This document shows positions 26,393 through 34,801 of a DNA stretch of 48,762 nt, one piece after another. Each line of letters begins with the position of its first letter. The first letter of the stretch is position 1. The notes below the pieces were generated by a model, which saw only the letters and a program-made list of their open reading frames with translations, was not told where the DNA came from and did not search any database. Position numbers and translations under genes: made by a program. The DNA comes from JBAZTO01 sp041661865 (lineage in GTDB: Bacteria; Planctomycetota; Phycisphaerae; SM23-33), in NCBI GenBank assembly GCA_041661865.1, contig JBAZTO010000032.1:1-48762 (forward strand), in the 5' to 3' direction.

Positions 26393-26890
26393 CTACGCGA
26401 TTTCGTCGAGGTCTTCGTCGCCGACGGTGGCCACGCCGTGGCGGGCCAGCACCTGGCGGGCCAGGTCGTTGTTGTCCACGTGGAGGACCATCAGCGGCCG
26501 GTCGTCGTGGCGGACCATCAGCGGGAAGGCGAAGTGTACGCTGATCTCCGCAGCCAGCAGCAGCGTGCAGACCTCCGAGAGGGATTTGCTGGTGGCCAGT
26601 TCCACCAGCAGGACTTCGCTCTCGGTGAAGGGCAGGGGGCGTTCCCGGAGCACCGACCGCGCGCGGTCCGGCTGGGAAAAGACCAGGCGGATGACCGCCC
26701 AATCGGTGGACTCGACGATGGACATGCCCAGGATATCCAGTCCCGCGGAGGAAAGCATGTCCAGCAGTTCCTTGAGCTGCCCGACGCGGTTGGGCAGGAA
26801 CACGCTGAAGTCCACCGCCCAGGCTTCCCGAAAATTTCGGCCGGTTCGTGGTTTGGTCTCTGTGGCCACCGTCGCGACTCCTGATGTCAC
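26393..26890 (-). CDS. ACT-domain protein
   Basis: A 165-residue protein that reads like two ACT regulatory domains in a row. The first has the strand-helix-strand pattern FSVFLPNRVGQLKELLDMLSSAGLDILGMSI. The second begins near residue 105 (EVCTLLLAAEISVHFAFPLMV). ACT domains bind amino acids or other small ligands and control partner enzymes. No enzyme is fused or adjacent. The protein ends with an acidic tail, GDEDLDEIA. It runs opposite to the receiver-CBS gene, converging with 30 bp between the stops. The effector is not readable. Confidence 0.75.
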   Translation of the reverse strand: MTSGVATVATETKPRTGRNFREAWAVDFSVFLPNRVGQLKELLDMLSSAGLDILGMSIVESTDWAVIRLVFSQPDRARSVLRERPLPFTESEVLLVELATSKSLSEVCTLLLAAEISVHFAFPLMVRHDDRPLMVLHVDNNDLARQVLARHGVATVGDEDLDEIA

Positions 26891-27001
26891 TCCTGGTGTC
26901 GTACCTGATGCATCGTAGGGGGCCAGGGTGGGACAACTCCAGCGGCGGACGGGAATTTTGCACTTGTCACCCGCGAGTGGGGCTGGATAAACTCCCCGTC
27001 C

Positions 27002-27406
27002 ATGAGGAAGCTAACGGGATTGGCCCTGGCCGGCCTGATGCTCGCGGCAAGCGGATGCCTTGAACGGCAGATGACGATCACTTCGGACCCGCCTGGTGCG
27101 ATGGTGGTCGTCTCCGACGTCGAGAAGGGCCGCACGCCGGTGACTTTCCCCTTCACCTGGTATGGTGATTACGACATCATCGTGCGGCTGGAAGGCCACC
27201 AGACGCTCAAGACGCACGCGAACATCAACGCCCCAGCCTACGCCATCCCGCCCTTCGACCTGCTGAGCGAGCTGGCCCCGTGGACCTACCGCGACCGCCG
27301 CTACCTGGACTTCAAGCTCAACAAGGCCGTCGCACCGACCAACGAGCAACTCATCGAGCGAGCCAGGGAATTCCGCGAAGAGACGCAGCTTCCGGTCAGG
27401 AAGTAA
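27002..27406 (+). CDS. PEGA-domain lipoprotein
   Basis: A 134-residue protein. A lipoprotein signal (LTGLALAGLMLAASGC, Cys at residue 18) precedes a PEGA-type beta domain with ITSDPPGAMVVVSDVEKGRTPVTF and YDIIVRLEGHQTLK. PEGA domains occur in surface or envelope proteins of many bacteria and are thought to bind partners. A proline-rich segment and a charged tail follow (residues about 80-134). There is no obvious ribosome site of note before ATG 27002, but the signal peptide begins there. Repeat remnants follow it. Confidence 0.8.
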   Translation: MRKLTGLALAGLMLAASGCLERQMTITSDPPGAMVVVSDVEKGRTPVTFPFTWYGDYDIIVRLEGHQTLKTHANINAPAYAIPPFDLLSELAPWTYRDRRYLDFKLNKAVAPTNEQLIERAREFREETQLPVRK

Positions 27407-27432
27407 CACACCTCTGGTGGGGCGGGCGGTCG

Positions 27433-27520
27433 GGGTGTGCCCGAAGTTTCCGGTACTGCCGTTTCCTAGCTCGAAGAGCGTCTGAAAATAGCCCCGCCTG
27501 AAGCGTAGCGAAGGGCGGGG
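27433..27520 (+). repeat. Insertion-sequence end remnant plus a GC-rich hairpin
   Basis: GGGTGTGCCCGAAGTTTC and the next six bases (27433-27456) match the IS end at 48637-48660 in 22 of 24 positions, with no transposase beside it. A hairpin with arms CCCCGCC (27492-27498) and GGCGGGG (27514-27520) follows. Neither encodes anything. Confidence 0.6.
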
Positions 27521-27614
27521 TGGGCAGACGCCGGCCGTTGGAGCCCTTTATGGGCGACTGAAGTCATGGGCGCAGGCCGCTTCTCAATCGCCCGCAAGAT
27601 GGCTCTGGTTGGGG

Positions 27615-27672
27615 ATACCACAGCCGTCTCGGCAGTGGATCTCCAAGACACAGGCGAGACGCCTGTGCTACC
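27615..27672 (+). repeat. Two TCT/AGA-centred palindromes
   Basis: ACCACAGCCGTCTCGGCAGTG (27618-27638) is nearly the same as the palindrome inside the 5' end of the minus-strand gene at 44503-47058. ACACAGGCGAGACGCCTGTG (27648-27667) is a perfect palindrome next to it. The whole 27407-27693 stretch holds only repeats. Confidence 0.7.
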
Positions 27673-27693
27673 GACTCGTGCTGCGGGAGCGTC

Positions 27694-28605
27694 TCAGATG
27701 GGCGCAACCGGCGGGGCGGGTTCTTCGTCCTGGGAGGCTGGTTCTTTCACGGCGCCCTTCTGTGTGTCGGGTTCGGCCAGCGGGATGTCTTTGGGTTTGT
27801 ACTGCCTGGCCTGGGGGAAGACTTTGAGCAAGTCATCGAAGGCGACGAGCTTTTCGGATTGGCCGGTCTGGATGTCGTCGATCTCGATGATCTGCCCCCC
27901 GGCGTCGAGCTTGTAAACCTGATCGAGCCGATCGCCCGAGAGAGGAAGCTCCGCCTCAAGGCGCACCTTGTTGGGCCCCATCGGCGTCAGGGTGACAGTG
28001 GTGAAGTAGAACCGGTCCTTGACGACGCTCTCGACGTTGAAAATGGATTTGAACATCGCCTTCTGCCCCTCGCGGGCGACCAGGCTGATAACCGGATGCA
28101 TCAGGCCCTCGGGGATGTAGTTGTCCGGGGCGTCCTGGGGTGCCAGCTTGACGCGCCTGCCGGAGTGCTGCAACGCGATGGCCACTTTTCCTTCCTTCAG
28201 GACGATGATGAAGTCCTCCGCGCCGTCGCTGGTGGGCGCGACATAGCTGCCGGTCCTGGCATCCTTGCTCAGCTGCCATCGCTCGTAGATGACGTTGCTG
28301 GGCAGATAGACCATGGCGAAGCCGGCATACGCGCCGTCGATGGCCATGGACGCATGGGCGGTGAAGCCGAGATTGACGCCGGTGCGGTCGCGCAGCAGGT
28401 ACCACCGGCTGACCAGTTCGCGCGGCATGACCAGCGAAAGGGTCCGGGTCTGGATCTGCCGCATGATGGCTGCGCCGCGCGTGACGGGCGCCTCTCGCGT
28501 CCTGACCAGCGACCAGGCCGTCAGCACACTGGCGGCGAAGATAGCCAACATGACCACGCTCAGCAGGGAGTGACGGTGCTTTTCGACGAAGCTCATACCG
28601 CTCAT
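27694..28605 (-). CDS. Hypothetical membrane-anchored protein
   Basis: A 303-residue protein from ATG 28605; a second ATG at 28596 is also possible. One membrane helix near the N-terminus (about residues 12-34, SLLSVVMLAIFAASVLTAW) is followed by a soluble domain with VINLGFTAH-like strands and LPSNVIYERWQLSKDARTGS. The C-terminus is Pro/Glu/Lys-rich. I do not recognise a family. It reads away from the acyltransferase gene, and 248 bp separate the two starts, so they may share a control region. Function unknown. Confidence 0.5.
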   Translation of the reverse strand: MSGMSFVEKHRHSLLSVVMLAIFAASVLTAWSLVRTREAPVTRGAAIMRQIQTRTLSLVMPRELVSRWYLLRDRTGVNLGFTAHASMAIDGAYAGFAMVYLPSNVIYERWQLSKDARTGSYVAPTSDGAEDFIIVLKEGKVAIALQHSGRRVKLAPQDAPDNYIPEGLMHPVISLVAREGQKAMFKSIFNVESVVKDRFYFTTVTLTPMGPNKVRLEAELPLSGDRLDQVYKLDAGGQIIEIDDIQTGQSEKLVAFDDLLKVFPQARQYKPKDIPLAEPDTQKGAVKEPASQDEEPAPPVAPI

Positions 28606-28853
28606 AGTACGTGCGGAAAACGCAAAGTAAAGCCCCAGGTGCAATGCAGGCTCCGCCGCGGCCGAAACTTATCCGGGACGCCTTGCGCTTGACGCTCCGC
28701 CCGCCAGGGCCGACAATACCCCCCAGCGAGGGGCCGGGGCTGCACGATCCGGCCGGGCAGCAGGCTGCGGACAAGAGTGACGAAACTTTGGGAAGCGGTC
28801 AGCATCGCGGCTGGCTCTACGACCTACGGGCTTTTTACGGACGTAACAATCGA

Positions 28854-30668
28854 ATGACCCTTGCTGAGGAAAAGGCGCGAGCCGCGATGACGAAGGAACC
28901 CCCTCCGCCGGAGATCTTCCTGCGACGCCTCCAGTTGGCCCGCCGCACCAGTGTGGCCCTGCTGAGCATCCTGTCGGTGGTGCTGCTGTCGGTCTCCTTC
29001 GCGCCCTTCAACCAATGGTACCTGGCCTACGTGGCGCTGGTTCCGTGGCTGATGGCGCTGGAGGGTGGCATGAGCCGGCGCTGGACGTTGCTGTGGGCAG
29101 CCCTGGCGGGCCTGCTGTTCTGGGGGGCCAACCTGTACTGGCTGACGTGGGTTACTATCGAAGGCTATGTTGCCACGGTCCTGTACCTTTCGCTCTATTG
29201 GCTTGTCGCCGGATGGATCATTCGCGCCGCCGGTCGGCGCAACCTGCCCCTATGGCTCGTTCTGCCGGTGGTGTGGGTGTCCCTGGAGTTTCTGCGGACC
29301 TACGTCATCAGCGGCTTCCCGTGGTTTTTCCTCGCACAGAGCCAGTACGCCCGGACGCACCTGATTCAGATTGCCGACGTGACGGGCCAATACGGCCTGT
29401 CGTTTTTCGTCGCGATGGTCAACGGGGCGATCATGGACCTACTGACCTTTCCGCTGTTCGCGCGCGTTGCCGGCGGCGGGGCGCGGATGTGCCGCTGGGC
29501 CGTGGCCGGGCTGTTGACGACCGCGGGGGTGGGGCTTTTCATCCTGGGCTACGGCGCCTTTCGGCTGGGCCAGCACACCACGCACGAAGGCCCTGTCATC
29601 GGCCTGGTGCAGCATGCCTATCCCAACACTCTCCGCGGACGTGAGGCGCCGGCCAAGGAGATATTCGACCACCATCTGCGCTCCAGCGAGGCCTTCATCG
29701 GCGCCGGCTGCGATCTGGTCGTCTGGCCTGAGACCATGCTGCCGGGCGGGATGAACCGGGAGTTCCTGGACTTCGACCCGGCGCAGCTATCCCCCGACGG
29801 CCAGGCCTACCTGCCCGGGGTGCAGGGGATGGCCAGGCAGTTGGGCCAACTCTCGCAGCGCCTGGGCTGTCCGATCCTGGCGGGGGGCGTCAGTTACCAT
29901 CTCAATCCCGACATGACCAGTGACAGGCTGCTGACGGTTCGCAACAGCGCCCTGTGGTTCGACGCGACGGACCGGCCCACCGCGATGTACTCCAAGATGC
30001 ACCTGGTGCCCTTCGGCGAGTACGTGCCGTTCAAGCAAGGCTGGCCGGCGTTGCACAAGTTCCTGCGAGGCTTCGTGCCCTCGGCCATGGAGCAGTTGGA
30101 TCCGGGCCTGGCCTGCCAGGAATTTCGTCTCCGCCGCGGCGAAAAGACATGGTCGCTGGCGACGCCGATCTGCTTCGAGGGCACCTTCGCGGACATCTGC
30201 CGACAGATGGTCGTCTCGGAGGGAGCCAAGCGGGTGGACATCCTGGCCAACATGTCCAACGACGGCTGGTTCGTCTACGACTGGGGCTCGTCGCACTTCA
30301 GGGGCAGCACCGAGCACGCCCAGCACCTTTCGCAATATTGCTTCCGCGCCGTCGAGGCCCGCACGCCTGTGATCCGCGCGGTCAACACCGGCATCAGCGC
30401 GTCGGTGGATTCCAGCGGCAGAATCCAGGCGACCGTCCAGTCGCAGGGCCAGCGTGCGATGGTCATTGGGACGTTGCTGCTGGACGGGGCGCGAGGCGGC
30501 GACGGACAATGGTTGAGCGGACACGGCCCCAAGGTACTTGTCGATGATCGCGTCAGCCTGTACAGTCTTGTGGGCGATGTGTTCGCCTGGGCCGTCAGTG
30601 GGGGGGGATGTGTGTTGGCCCTCTGGCTGGCCTGGAAGAAACGAACAGAAAAAAAGGACAAGCAATGA
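28854..30668 (+). CDS. lnt: Apolipoprotein N-acyltransferase
   Basis: A 604-residue inner-membrane enzyme that acylates the N-terminal Cys of lipoproteins, the last step of their maturation. The N-terminal part has several membrane helices (LLSILSVVLLSVSFAPF, WAALAGLLFWGANLYWLTWV, LVLPVVWVSLEFLRTYVISGF). The nitrilase-like C-terminal domain has the catalytic triad: Glu293 in VVWPETMLPGG, Lys381 in MYSKMHLVPFGEY and Cys440 in TPICFEG. Length is above the usual 500-550 because of an extra N-terminus. ATG 28854 is chosen over the open upstream frame; ATG 28887 is also possible. Its stop overlaps the next gene's start in ATGA. Several lipoprotein genes in the window would be its clients. Confidence 0.9.
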   Translation: MTLAEEKARAAMTKEPPPPEIFLRRLQLARRTSVALLSILSVVLLSVSFAPFNQWYLAYVALVPWLMALEGGMSRRWTLLWAALAGLLFWGANLYWLTWVTIEGYVATVLYLSLYWLVAGWIIRAAGRRNLPLWLVLPVVWVSLEFLRTYVISGFPWFFLAQSQYARTHLIQIADVTGQYGLSFFVAMVNGAIMDLLTFPLFARVAGGGARMCRWAVAGLLTTAGVGLFILGYGAFRLGQHTTHEGPVIGLVQHAYPNTLRGREAPAKEIFDHHLRSSEAFIGAGCDLVVWPETMLPGGMNREFLDFDPAQLSPDGQAYLPGVQGMARQLGQLSQRLGCPILAGGVSYHLNPDMTSDRLLTVRNSALWFDATDRPTAMYSKMHLVPFGEYVPFKQGWPALHKFLRGFVPSAMEQLDPGLACQEFRLRRGEKTWSLATPICFEGTFADICRQMVVSEGAKRVDILANMSNDGWFVYDWGSSHFRGSTEHAQHLSQYCFRAVEARTPVIRAVNTGISASVDSSGRIQATVQSQGQRAMVIGTLLLDGARGGDGQWLSGHGPKVLVDDRVSLYSLVGDVFAWAVSGGGCVLALWLAWKKRTEKKDKQ

Positions 30669-31999
30669 TGTCTCACAACCGGCGAAGCGGGTTTGCCCTT
30701 ATTCTGTTGGCCGGTCTGGTCGGGGGCTGCGCGACGGCGCCCGAAGCCAGAATCGCCCCTCTTAAGGCCTTCAACGATGCCAAGGCGACCATGACCCGCG
30801 CCCTGGACGACAGCGACCCCTTCACGCGCAGCCACGCCATCGAGGGTTTCGGGGATACCATTGGCGCCCAGGCCGGCGAACACTATCTGCGTGCCCTGCA
30901 TGACGGCAGCCCGGCGGTGCGATTTGCCGGCGCGATGGCCGTCGGTGACACCCGGTATGCCCCGGCGAAGGACTTCCTGCGGAAAATGGCCGACGACAAG
31001 GAGGTCGAGCCCGACCGCCGCGTCATGCCGGCCGTCGTTTACGCCTTGTATCGCCTGGGCGACCAGACCTACGCCGGCGACCTCTATACGTTGCTGTTCG
31101 ACCCGGAAAAGGAAGTTCGCGCCAACGCCGCCTTGGCCATGGGCAAGATGGGCGAGCCCTCGGCCATCGGGCCGCTTCGGACACGCCTGGGCGATGAGCA
31201 GGATCCCAGCGTGCGGTTGCAGGTGATGGAGTCCCTGGCGATGCTGGGCGACACGGCCAGCGCCTTGAGCCTGGAGGCCTATACCAAGAAGACCCCTTAC
31301 CTCGACGAGCGCCTGGTGGCCATACCGGCGATGGCCCGCGTCAAGTCGGCCACCGCCGCGCAGGTGCTTCGCGAGCTGCTGGGGTCCAACCAGCCGCCGC
31401 GCGTGCGGGTGGCGGCGGCCGGGGCCTTGGGCATGCTGGGGGAGTCCAATCCGCAGGGCTACAACTTCTGTCTGTTTGCCGCTCGCGACCCGGAGGGCCT
31501 GATGCGGAAGATCGGCGGCCCTGACGCGGCGATCAACAACCTGGAGATCAGCTCGCTCCAGCGTCTGGCGGCCATCTCGCTGGGGTGGGCGAACAACCCC
31601 GATGCGGTGGATACGCTGCATCCATTGCTCACCAGCGGCGATAGCGGGGTTCGCGTGGCGGCGGCCATGAGCATTATGCGGTTGCTCTCGGGCTACCAGC
31701 AGTCGCTGGCCCCGGCGGCGACGGCTGCCCCCGCCCCAGCCGTGCCCCGCGCGGCGGCCGAGCGGGTGATAATACCCTCGCGGGTGGTGTCCGCCGCTCC
31801 GCCCTCGGCACCGGCTACCCAGCCGGCTGAGCCCGTAGCGGCGCCGCAACCTCACCCGGTTCTGCCATCTCCGGCGACACCGGCTGCGCCGCCGACCTCG
31901 GTGGCCCCAAGGGAAAAGGCCGCCGCTCCCTCAGCCACCAGCACCACCCGGCCCGCCGCCAAAAAGCTGAAGCTTAAGACCGCCGGCGGAAAGGACTAG
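30665..31999 (+). CDS. HEAT-repeat lipoprotein
   Basis: A 444-residue protein. A lipoprotein signal ends LLAGLVGGC (Cys near residue 20). Most of the protein is HEAT-type helical repeats, with recurring units such as AVRFAGAMAVGDTRY, VRANAALAMGKMGEP, VRVAAAGALGMLGES and GVRVAAAMSIMRLLSG. The last 90 residues are Pro/Ala-rich with ATQP and STTRPAA. Probably an envelope scaffold or adaptor. Its start overlaps the lnt stop (ATGA), so it is cotranslated with that gene. Its stop TAG at 31997-31999 falls on the first bases of the structured element that follows. Confidence 0.8.
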   Translation: MMSHNRRSGFALILLAGLVGGCATAPEARIAPLKAFNDAKATMTRALDDSDPFTRSHAIEGFGDTIGAQAGEHYLRALHDGSPAVRFAGAMAVGDTRYAPAKDFLRKMADDKEVEPDRRVMPAVVYALYRLGDQTYAGDLYTLLFDPEKEVRANAALAMGKMGEPSAIGPLRTRLGDEQDPSVRLQVMESLAMLGDTASALSLEAYTKKTPYLDERLVAIPAMARVKSATAAQVLRELLGSNQPPRVRVAAAGALGMLGESNPQGYNFCLFAARDPEGLMRKIGGPDAAINNLEISSLQRLAAISLGWANNPDAVDTLHPLLTSGDSGVRVAAAMSIMRLLSGYQQSLAPAATAAPAPAVPRAAAERVIIPSRVVSAAPPSAPATQPAEPVAAPQPHPVLPSPATPAAPPTSVAPREKAAAPSATSTTRPAAKKLKLKTAGGKD

Positions 32000-32270
32000 A
32001 ACCGGTTTCATAACCTGCACGGGTCGCGACGAGGCAAGTTATGGTGCAGGCTAAGGCGTGAGGCCGACGGCGACCCCGGTTGGGTCGTCGAGGCCGAACA
32101 ACGACGGCATGCGACATAGGATGCCTCGTCCCGAAGGGTTGCGATGAAAACACGGCATCTGCTGCGTCAGGCCTCCTCGACAACCCGGCAAGGGTTGCCA
32201 ACGTCGGCCTTCCTTGCATCTGCCCTGTTTTGATCGCAACGCGTCCCGCGGAGGTTATGAAGCCGGTTCT
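31998..32270 (+). other. 273-nt structured element: candidate ncRNA or second MITE type
   Basis: The two ends pair over 18 bp: AGAACCGGTTTCATAACC (31998-32015) with GGTTATGAAGCCGGTTCT (32253-32270). The only mismatch in DNA becomes a U-G pair if the + strand is transcribed. Inside are further helices: 32020-32028 with 32240-32248 (eight of nine pairs), GACGAGGCA/TGCCTCGTC (32028-32036 with 32122-32130, perfect), and 32138-32151 with 32227-32240 (13 of 14). The last encloses GGCATCTGC/GCATCTGCC and a CAACCC/GGGTTG hairpin. No credible protein is encoded. No conserved RNase P, tmRNA, SRP or 6S core was recognised. Confidence 0.55.
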
Positions 32271-32334
32271 GGCGACACCAGTCGTTTGGGCCGAAAACCG
32301 GGCCGCGAAAAGGGCCGCAGGAATTGAAATTTGC

Positions 32335-32362
32335 TTGACTTGAGCGTTCACGAAAATAGAAT
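32335..32362 (+). promoter_or_regulatory. Promoter of the shape-gene cluster
   Basis: TTGACT (32335-32340, five of six) and TAGAAT (32357-32362, five of six) with a 16-bp spacer lie about 95 bp before the TTG start at 32458. This is one of the better sigma-70-type matches in the window. The gap 32000-32457 contains otherwise only the structured element and a GC-rich run. Confidence 0.55.
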
Positions 32363-32457
32363 CGGCTCAACCGGCGGGCGTGTACCGGCCCGCCTGAAGG
32401 TATGCACTGGAGTTTGCCCTTAGGGGCGTTGTGCGATCTGCATGAAGGAGATATCTT

Positions 32458-33321
32458 TTGGGCATTCTCACAAAGATTTCCATCGTAATCCTGCTGGTGC
32501 TTATCCTTCTGGCCTGTCCGGTGTTTATCACCCAAGCCATGCTGACCCCGACGTACCTACAGGGCTATCAGACCAAGGACATGCAGGCCCAGATTCTCGA
32601 GCAGGCCGTCCGGCTGGCCAACCTCGAAGTTCAGAAGGTCAAGCTGGACCGGGACCAGTTGGCGGCCAGGCTCACGCAGGATGCCGGCTCGATGCAGACC
32701 GAGATGGACAACCTCAAGGCCGCCCTGGCCGGGGAGAGGAGCCGCTCGGCCAAGCTGGAGAACGACCTGTCCAGCATCAACGCTGAACTGAGCAAGATGC
32801 GGGCCGACAACGCCGACAACAGCAAGCGGACCGCGACGCTGGCCGACCAACGCGACAAGGACCTCAAGAAAATCGAGGCCCTCAGCGCGGAAAACCGGCG
32901 CCTGGAAGAACTGTCCAAGCAAACCTCGCTGGATCTGGATCGTCAAAGCCAGATCGTCAGCACCCTTCGCGAGCAGTTGGTCGACCGCGAGGATCGTATC
33001 AAGTCCCTCGAAGGCCGCCTGGGCAGCAGTGGCGGTGCGCCGGGGGCCACGGTGGCGGCGCCTGAAAAGCCGGCCGCTGCCGCCGCGTCCGAGGTCCGCA
33101 TCAACGGCACTGTCACCGCCGTCAAGGGCGACGTGGTGAGCATCAATGTCGGCTCGGCCAAGGGCGTCAAGGCCGGCATGCGGCTGATCATCTATCGTGC
33201 CGGCAACTACGTGGGCATGCTTCGGGTCGAGCAGGTGGATGTCGGCTCGGCGGCCGGAACGACCTTCAACAAGCTATTGGACGTGGCCCAGGGTGACAAA
33301 GTTGCCGACAGCATGGATTAG
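32458..33321 (+). CDS. Membrane coiled-coil protein, MreC-like architecture
   Basis: A 287-residue protein with the build of MreC but without convincing sequence identity that I can see. One N-terminal membrane helix (residues about 5-27) is followed by a long coiled coil with heptad-like Leu spacing (about 40-180). An Ala/Pro linker leads to a C-terminal beta domain (about 215-287) with VTAVKGDVVSINVGSAKGVKAGMRLIIYRAG. The start is TTG 32458, set by a strong AAGGAG seven bases upstream. It is followed by a small membrane protein and mreB. I infer an MreC-type role in connecting the cytoskeleton to wall synthesis; this needs structure comparison. Confidence 0.65.
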   Translation: MGILTKISIVILLVLILLACPVFITQAMLTPTYLQGYQTKDMQAQILEQAVRLANLEVQKVKLDRDQLAARLTQDAGSMQTEMDNLKAALAGERSRSAKLENDLSSINAELSKMRADNADNSKRTATLADQRDKDLKKIEALSAENRRLEELSKQTSLDLDRQSQIVSTLREQLVDREDRIKSLEGRLGSSGGAPGATVAAPEKPAAAAASEVRINGTVTAVKGDVVSINVGSAKGVKAGMRLIIYRAGNYVGMLRVEQVDVGSAAGTTFNKLLDVAQGDKVADSMD

Positions 33322-33330
33322 CAGGAGCCG

Positions 33331-33537
33331 ATGATGACGCAGACACCTTTTCAGGGCCCGGTCATACAGGTAAAGCCTCAGCCCGATGTCTACACGCTGC
33401 TGATCCTGGTAGCCATCCTGGCTCTGGCCATTACCCTGGGCACTGTGCTGTATTTCCTGTTGTCGGCCCCGCCCACCGGCGCGGGCCTGAAAATCGGCGA
33501 CCTCGTCGGGCACGTCAAGGCCCTGGGCGCCAAGTAG
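33331..33537 (+). CDS. Small single-pass membrane protein
   Basis: A 68-residue protein with one membrane helix (about residues 20-46, VYTLLILVAILALAITLGTVLYFLL) and a short tail. It starts with two adjacent ATG codons (33331, 33334) after AGGAG, nine bases downstream of the MreC-like gene's stop. Conserved position between the coiled-coil gene and mreB suggests it belongs to the same complex, in the place often taken by MreD-type partners. It is far too small to be MreD. Confidence 0.6.
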   Translation: MMTQTPFQGPVIQVKPQPDVYTLLILVAILALAITLGTVLYFLLSAPPTGAGLKIGDLVGHVKALGAK

Positions 33538-33551
33538 GTTCGGCTGCACCT

Positions 33552-33586
33552 GCCGCCGGAGGGCGGCTTGGCGGGCCAGGCCCGCC
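33552..33586 (+). other. Two adjacent perfect GC hairpins before mreB
   Basis: GCCGCC/GGCGGC (33552-33567, 4-nt loop) is followed by GGCGGGCC-A-GGCCCGCC (33570-33586). There is no U run, so they are not a classical terminator. They fall in the 172-bp gap between the small membrane gene and mreB and may separate or stabilise the transcripts. Confidence 0.5.
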
Positions 33587-33709
33587 GGGACGAGATGCGG
33601 CATGGTCGGCCGGTCCGGGTTGCAGGATGGAACCCATAGGAAGCATTTCGCCGCTTCAGGCCGTAAGGATTGACGCCGGGGACTATTCCGGCCAAGGAAC
33701 GGTTTAACC

Positions 33710-34762
33710 ATGATCTTCGACTCGCTCTTGGGCCTTTTCTCAATGGACATGGGCATCGACCTGGGTACCTGCAATACCCTGGTCTGTGTCCGCGGGCAGG
33801 GCATCGTCCTGAACGAGCCCTCCGTGGTGGCCGTCAAGAAGGGCACCAACCGTGTCCTCCAGAACGGCAACGCGGTGGGCCTGGTCGCCAAGGAAATGCT
33901 CGGCAAGACCCCCGGTTCCATCAGCGCCATCCGCCCCATGAAGGACGGCGTTATCGCCGACTTCGACATCACCGAGGCGATGCTCAGCTACTTCATCCGC
34001 AAGGTCCACCGCCGCCGCACCCTGGTCAAGCCGCGCGTCGTCATTGCCGTGCCCTCCGGCATCACCGCCGTCGAGAAGCGGGCGGTGCTCAACTCGGCCG
34101 AGCGGGCCGGGGCACGCCGCGTCTACCTGGTCGAAGAGCCCATGGCCTGCGGCATCGGGGCCGGCCTGCCGGTGACCGAGGCCACCGCCTCCATGATCGT
34201 CGACATCGGCGGCGGCACGACCGAAGTGGCCATCATGTCCCTGGCCGACATCTCCGTGAGCGAGTCCCTCCGCGTGGCCGGCGACGACATGGACGAGGCC
34301 ATCATCGGGCACATGAAACGCACCTACAACCTGATGATCGGCGAGCAGACGGCCGAGAGAATCAAGATCGACATCGGCTCGGCCTCCCCGCTGGAAAAGG
34401 AAATGACCATCGAGGTGCGCGGGCGCGACATGATATCGGGCCTGCCGAGAAAGACCATGGTCTCCTCCGAGGAAGTCCGCGAGGCCCTCAAGGAGCCCGT
34501 CGGCGAGATCATCGACTGCCTGACGCGCACGCTGGAGCGGGCCGATCCGGAACTGGCCGCCGACCTGGTCGAAAACGGCATCACGCTCGCCGGCGGCGGC
34601 GCGCTGCTCCGCGGCATGGGCACCGTCCTGTCCAACGCCACCGGGCTGACCGTCCGCATCGCCGACGATCCCCTCACCTGCGTCGCCCGCGGCACAGCCG
34701 TCTATCTGGAGAACCTCGAACTCTGGAAAGACACCATGGAAAGCGACGAGGACGAGTATTGA
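33710..34762 (+). CDS. mreB: Rod-shape determining protein MreB
   Basis: A 350-residue bacterial actin that forms membrane-bound filaments guiding cell-wall synthesis. Clear motifs: MGIDLGTCNTLVCVRGQGIVLNEPSVVA, SISAIRPMKDGVIADF, PRVVIAVPSGIT, MIVDIGGGTTEVAI (ATP phosphate loop), and GITLAGGGALLRGMG. Length is normal. Many planctomycetes lack MreB, so its presence with an MreC-like gene is informative about cell shape. It follows a 172-bp gap with two hairpins. A short gene of unknown function follows 39 bp later. Confidence 0.95.
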   Translation: MIFDSLLGLFSMDMGIDLGTCNTLVCVRGQGIVLNEPSVVAVKKGTNRVLQNGNAVGLVAKEMLGKTPGSISAIRPMKDGVIADFDITEAMLSYFIRKVHRRRTLVKPRVVIAVPSGITAVEKRAVLNSAERAGARRVYLVEEPMACGIGAGLPVTEATASMIVDIGGGTTEVAIMSLADISVSESLRVAGDDMDEAIIGHMKRTYNLMIGEQTAERIKIDIGSASPLEKEMTIEVRGRDMISGLPRKTMVSSEEVREALKEPVGEIIDCLTRTLERADPELAADLVENGITLAGGGALLRGMGTVLSNATGLTVRIADDPLTCVARGTAVYLENLELWKDTMESDEDEY

Positions 34763-34801
34763 GCCTCGCCGCGCAGCGGTGCTGCGATAAGGAATGGCGC
34801 C

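Noticed and set aside
31998..32270. RNase P RNA, tmRNA, SRP RNA or 6S RNA
   Set aside because: The conserved RNase P, tmRNA and SRP sequence blocks are absent, and the fold is a branched junction rather than the 6S rod.
32335..32362. Sigma-54 promoter in the window
   Set aside because: No TGGCAC-N5-TTGC-type site was found upstream of the hydrogenase or shape genes; the TTGACT/TAGAAT pair here fits sigma-70.
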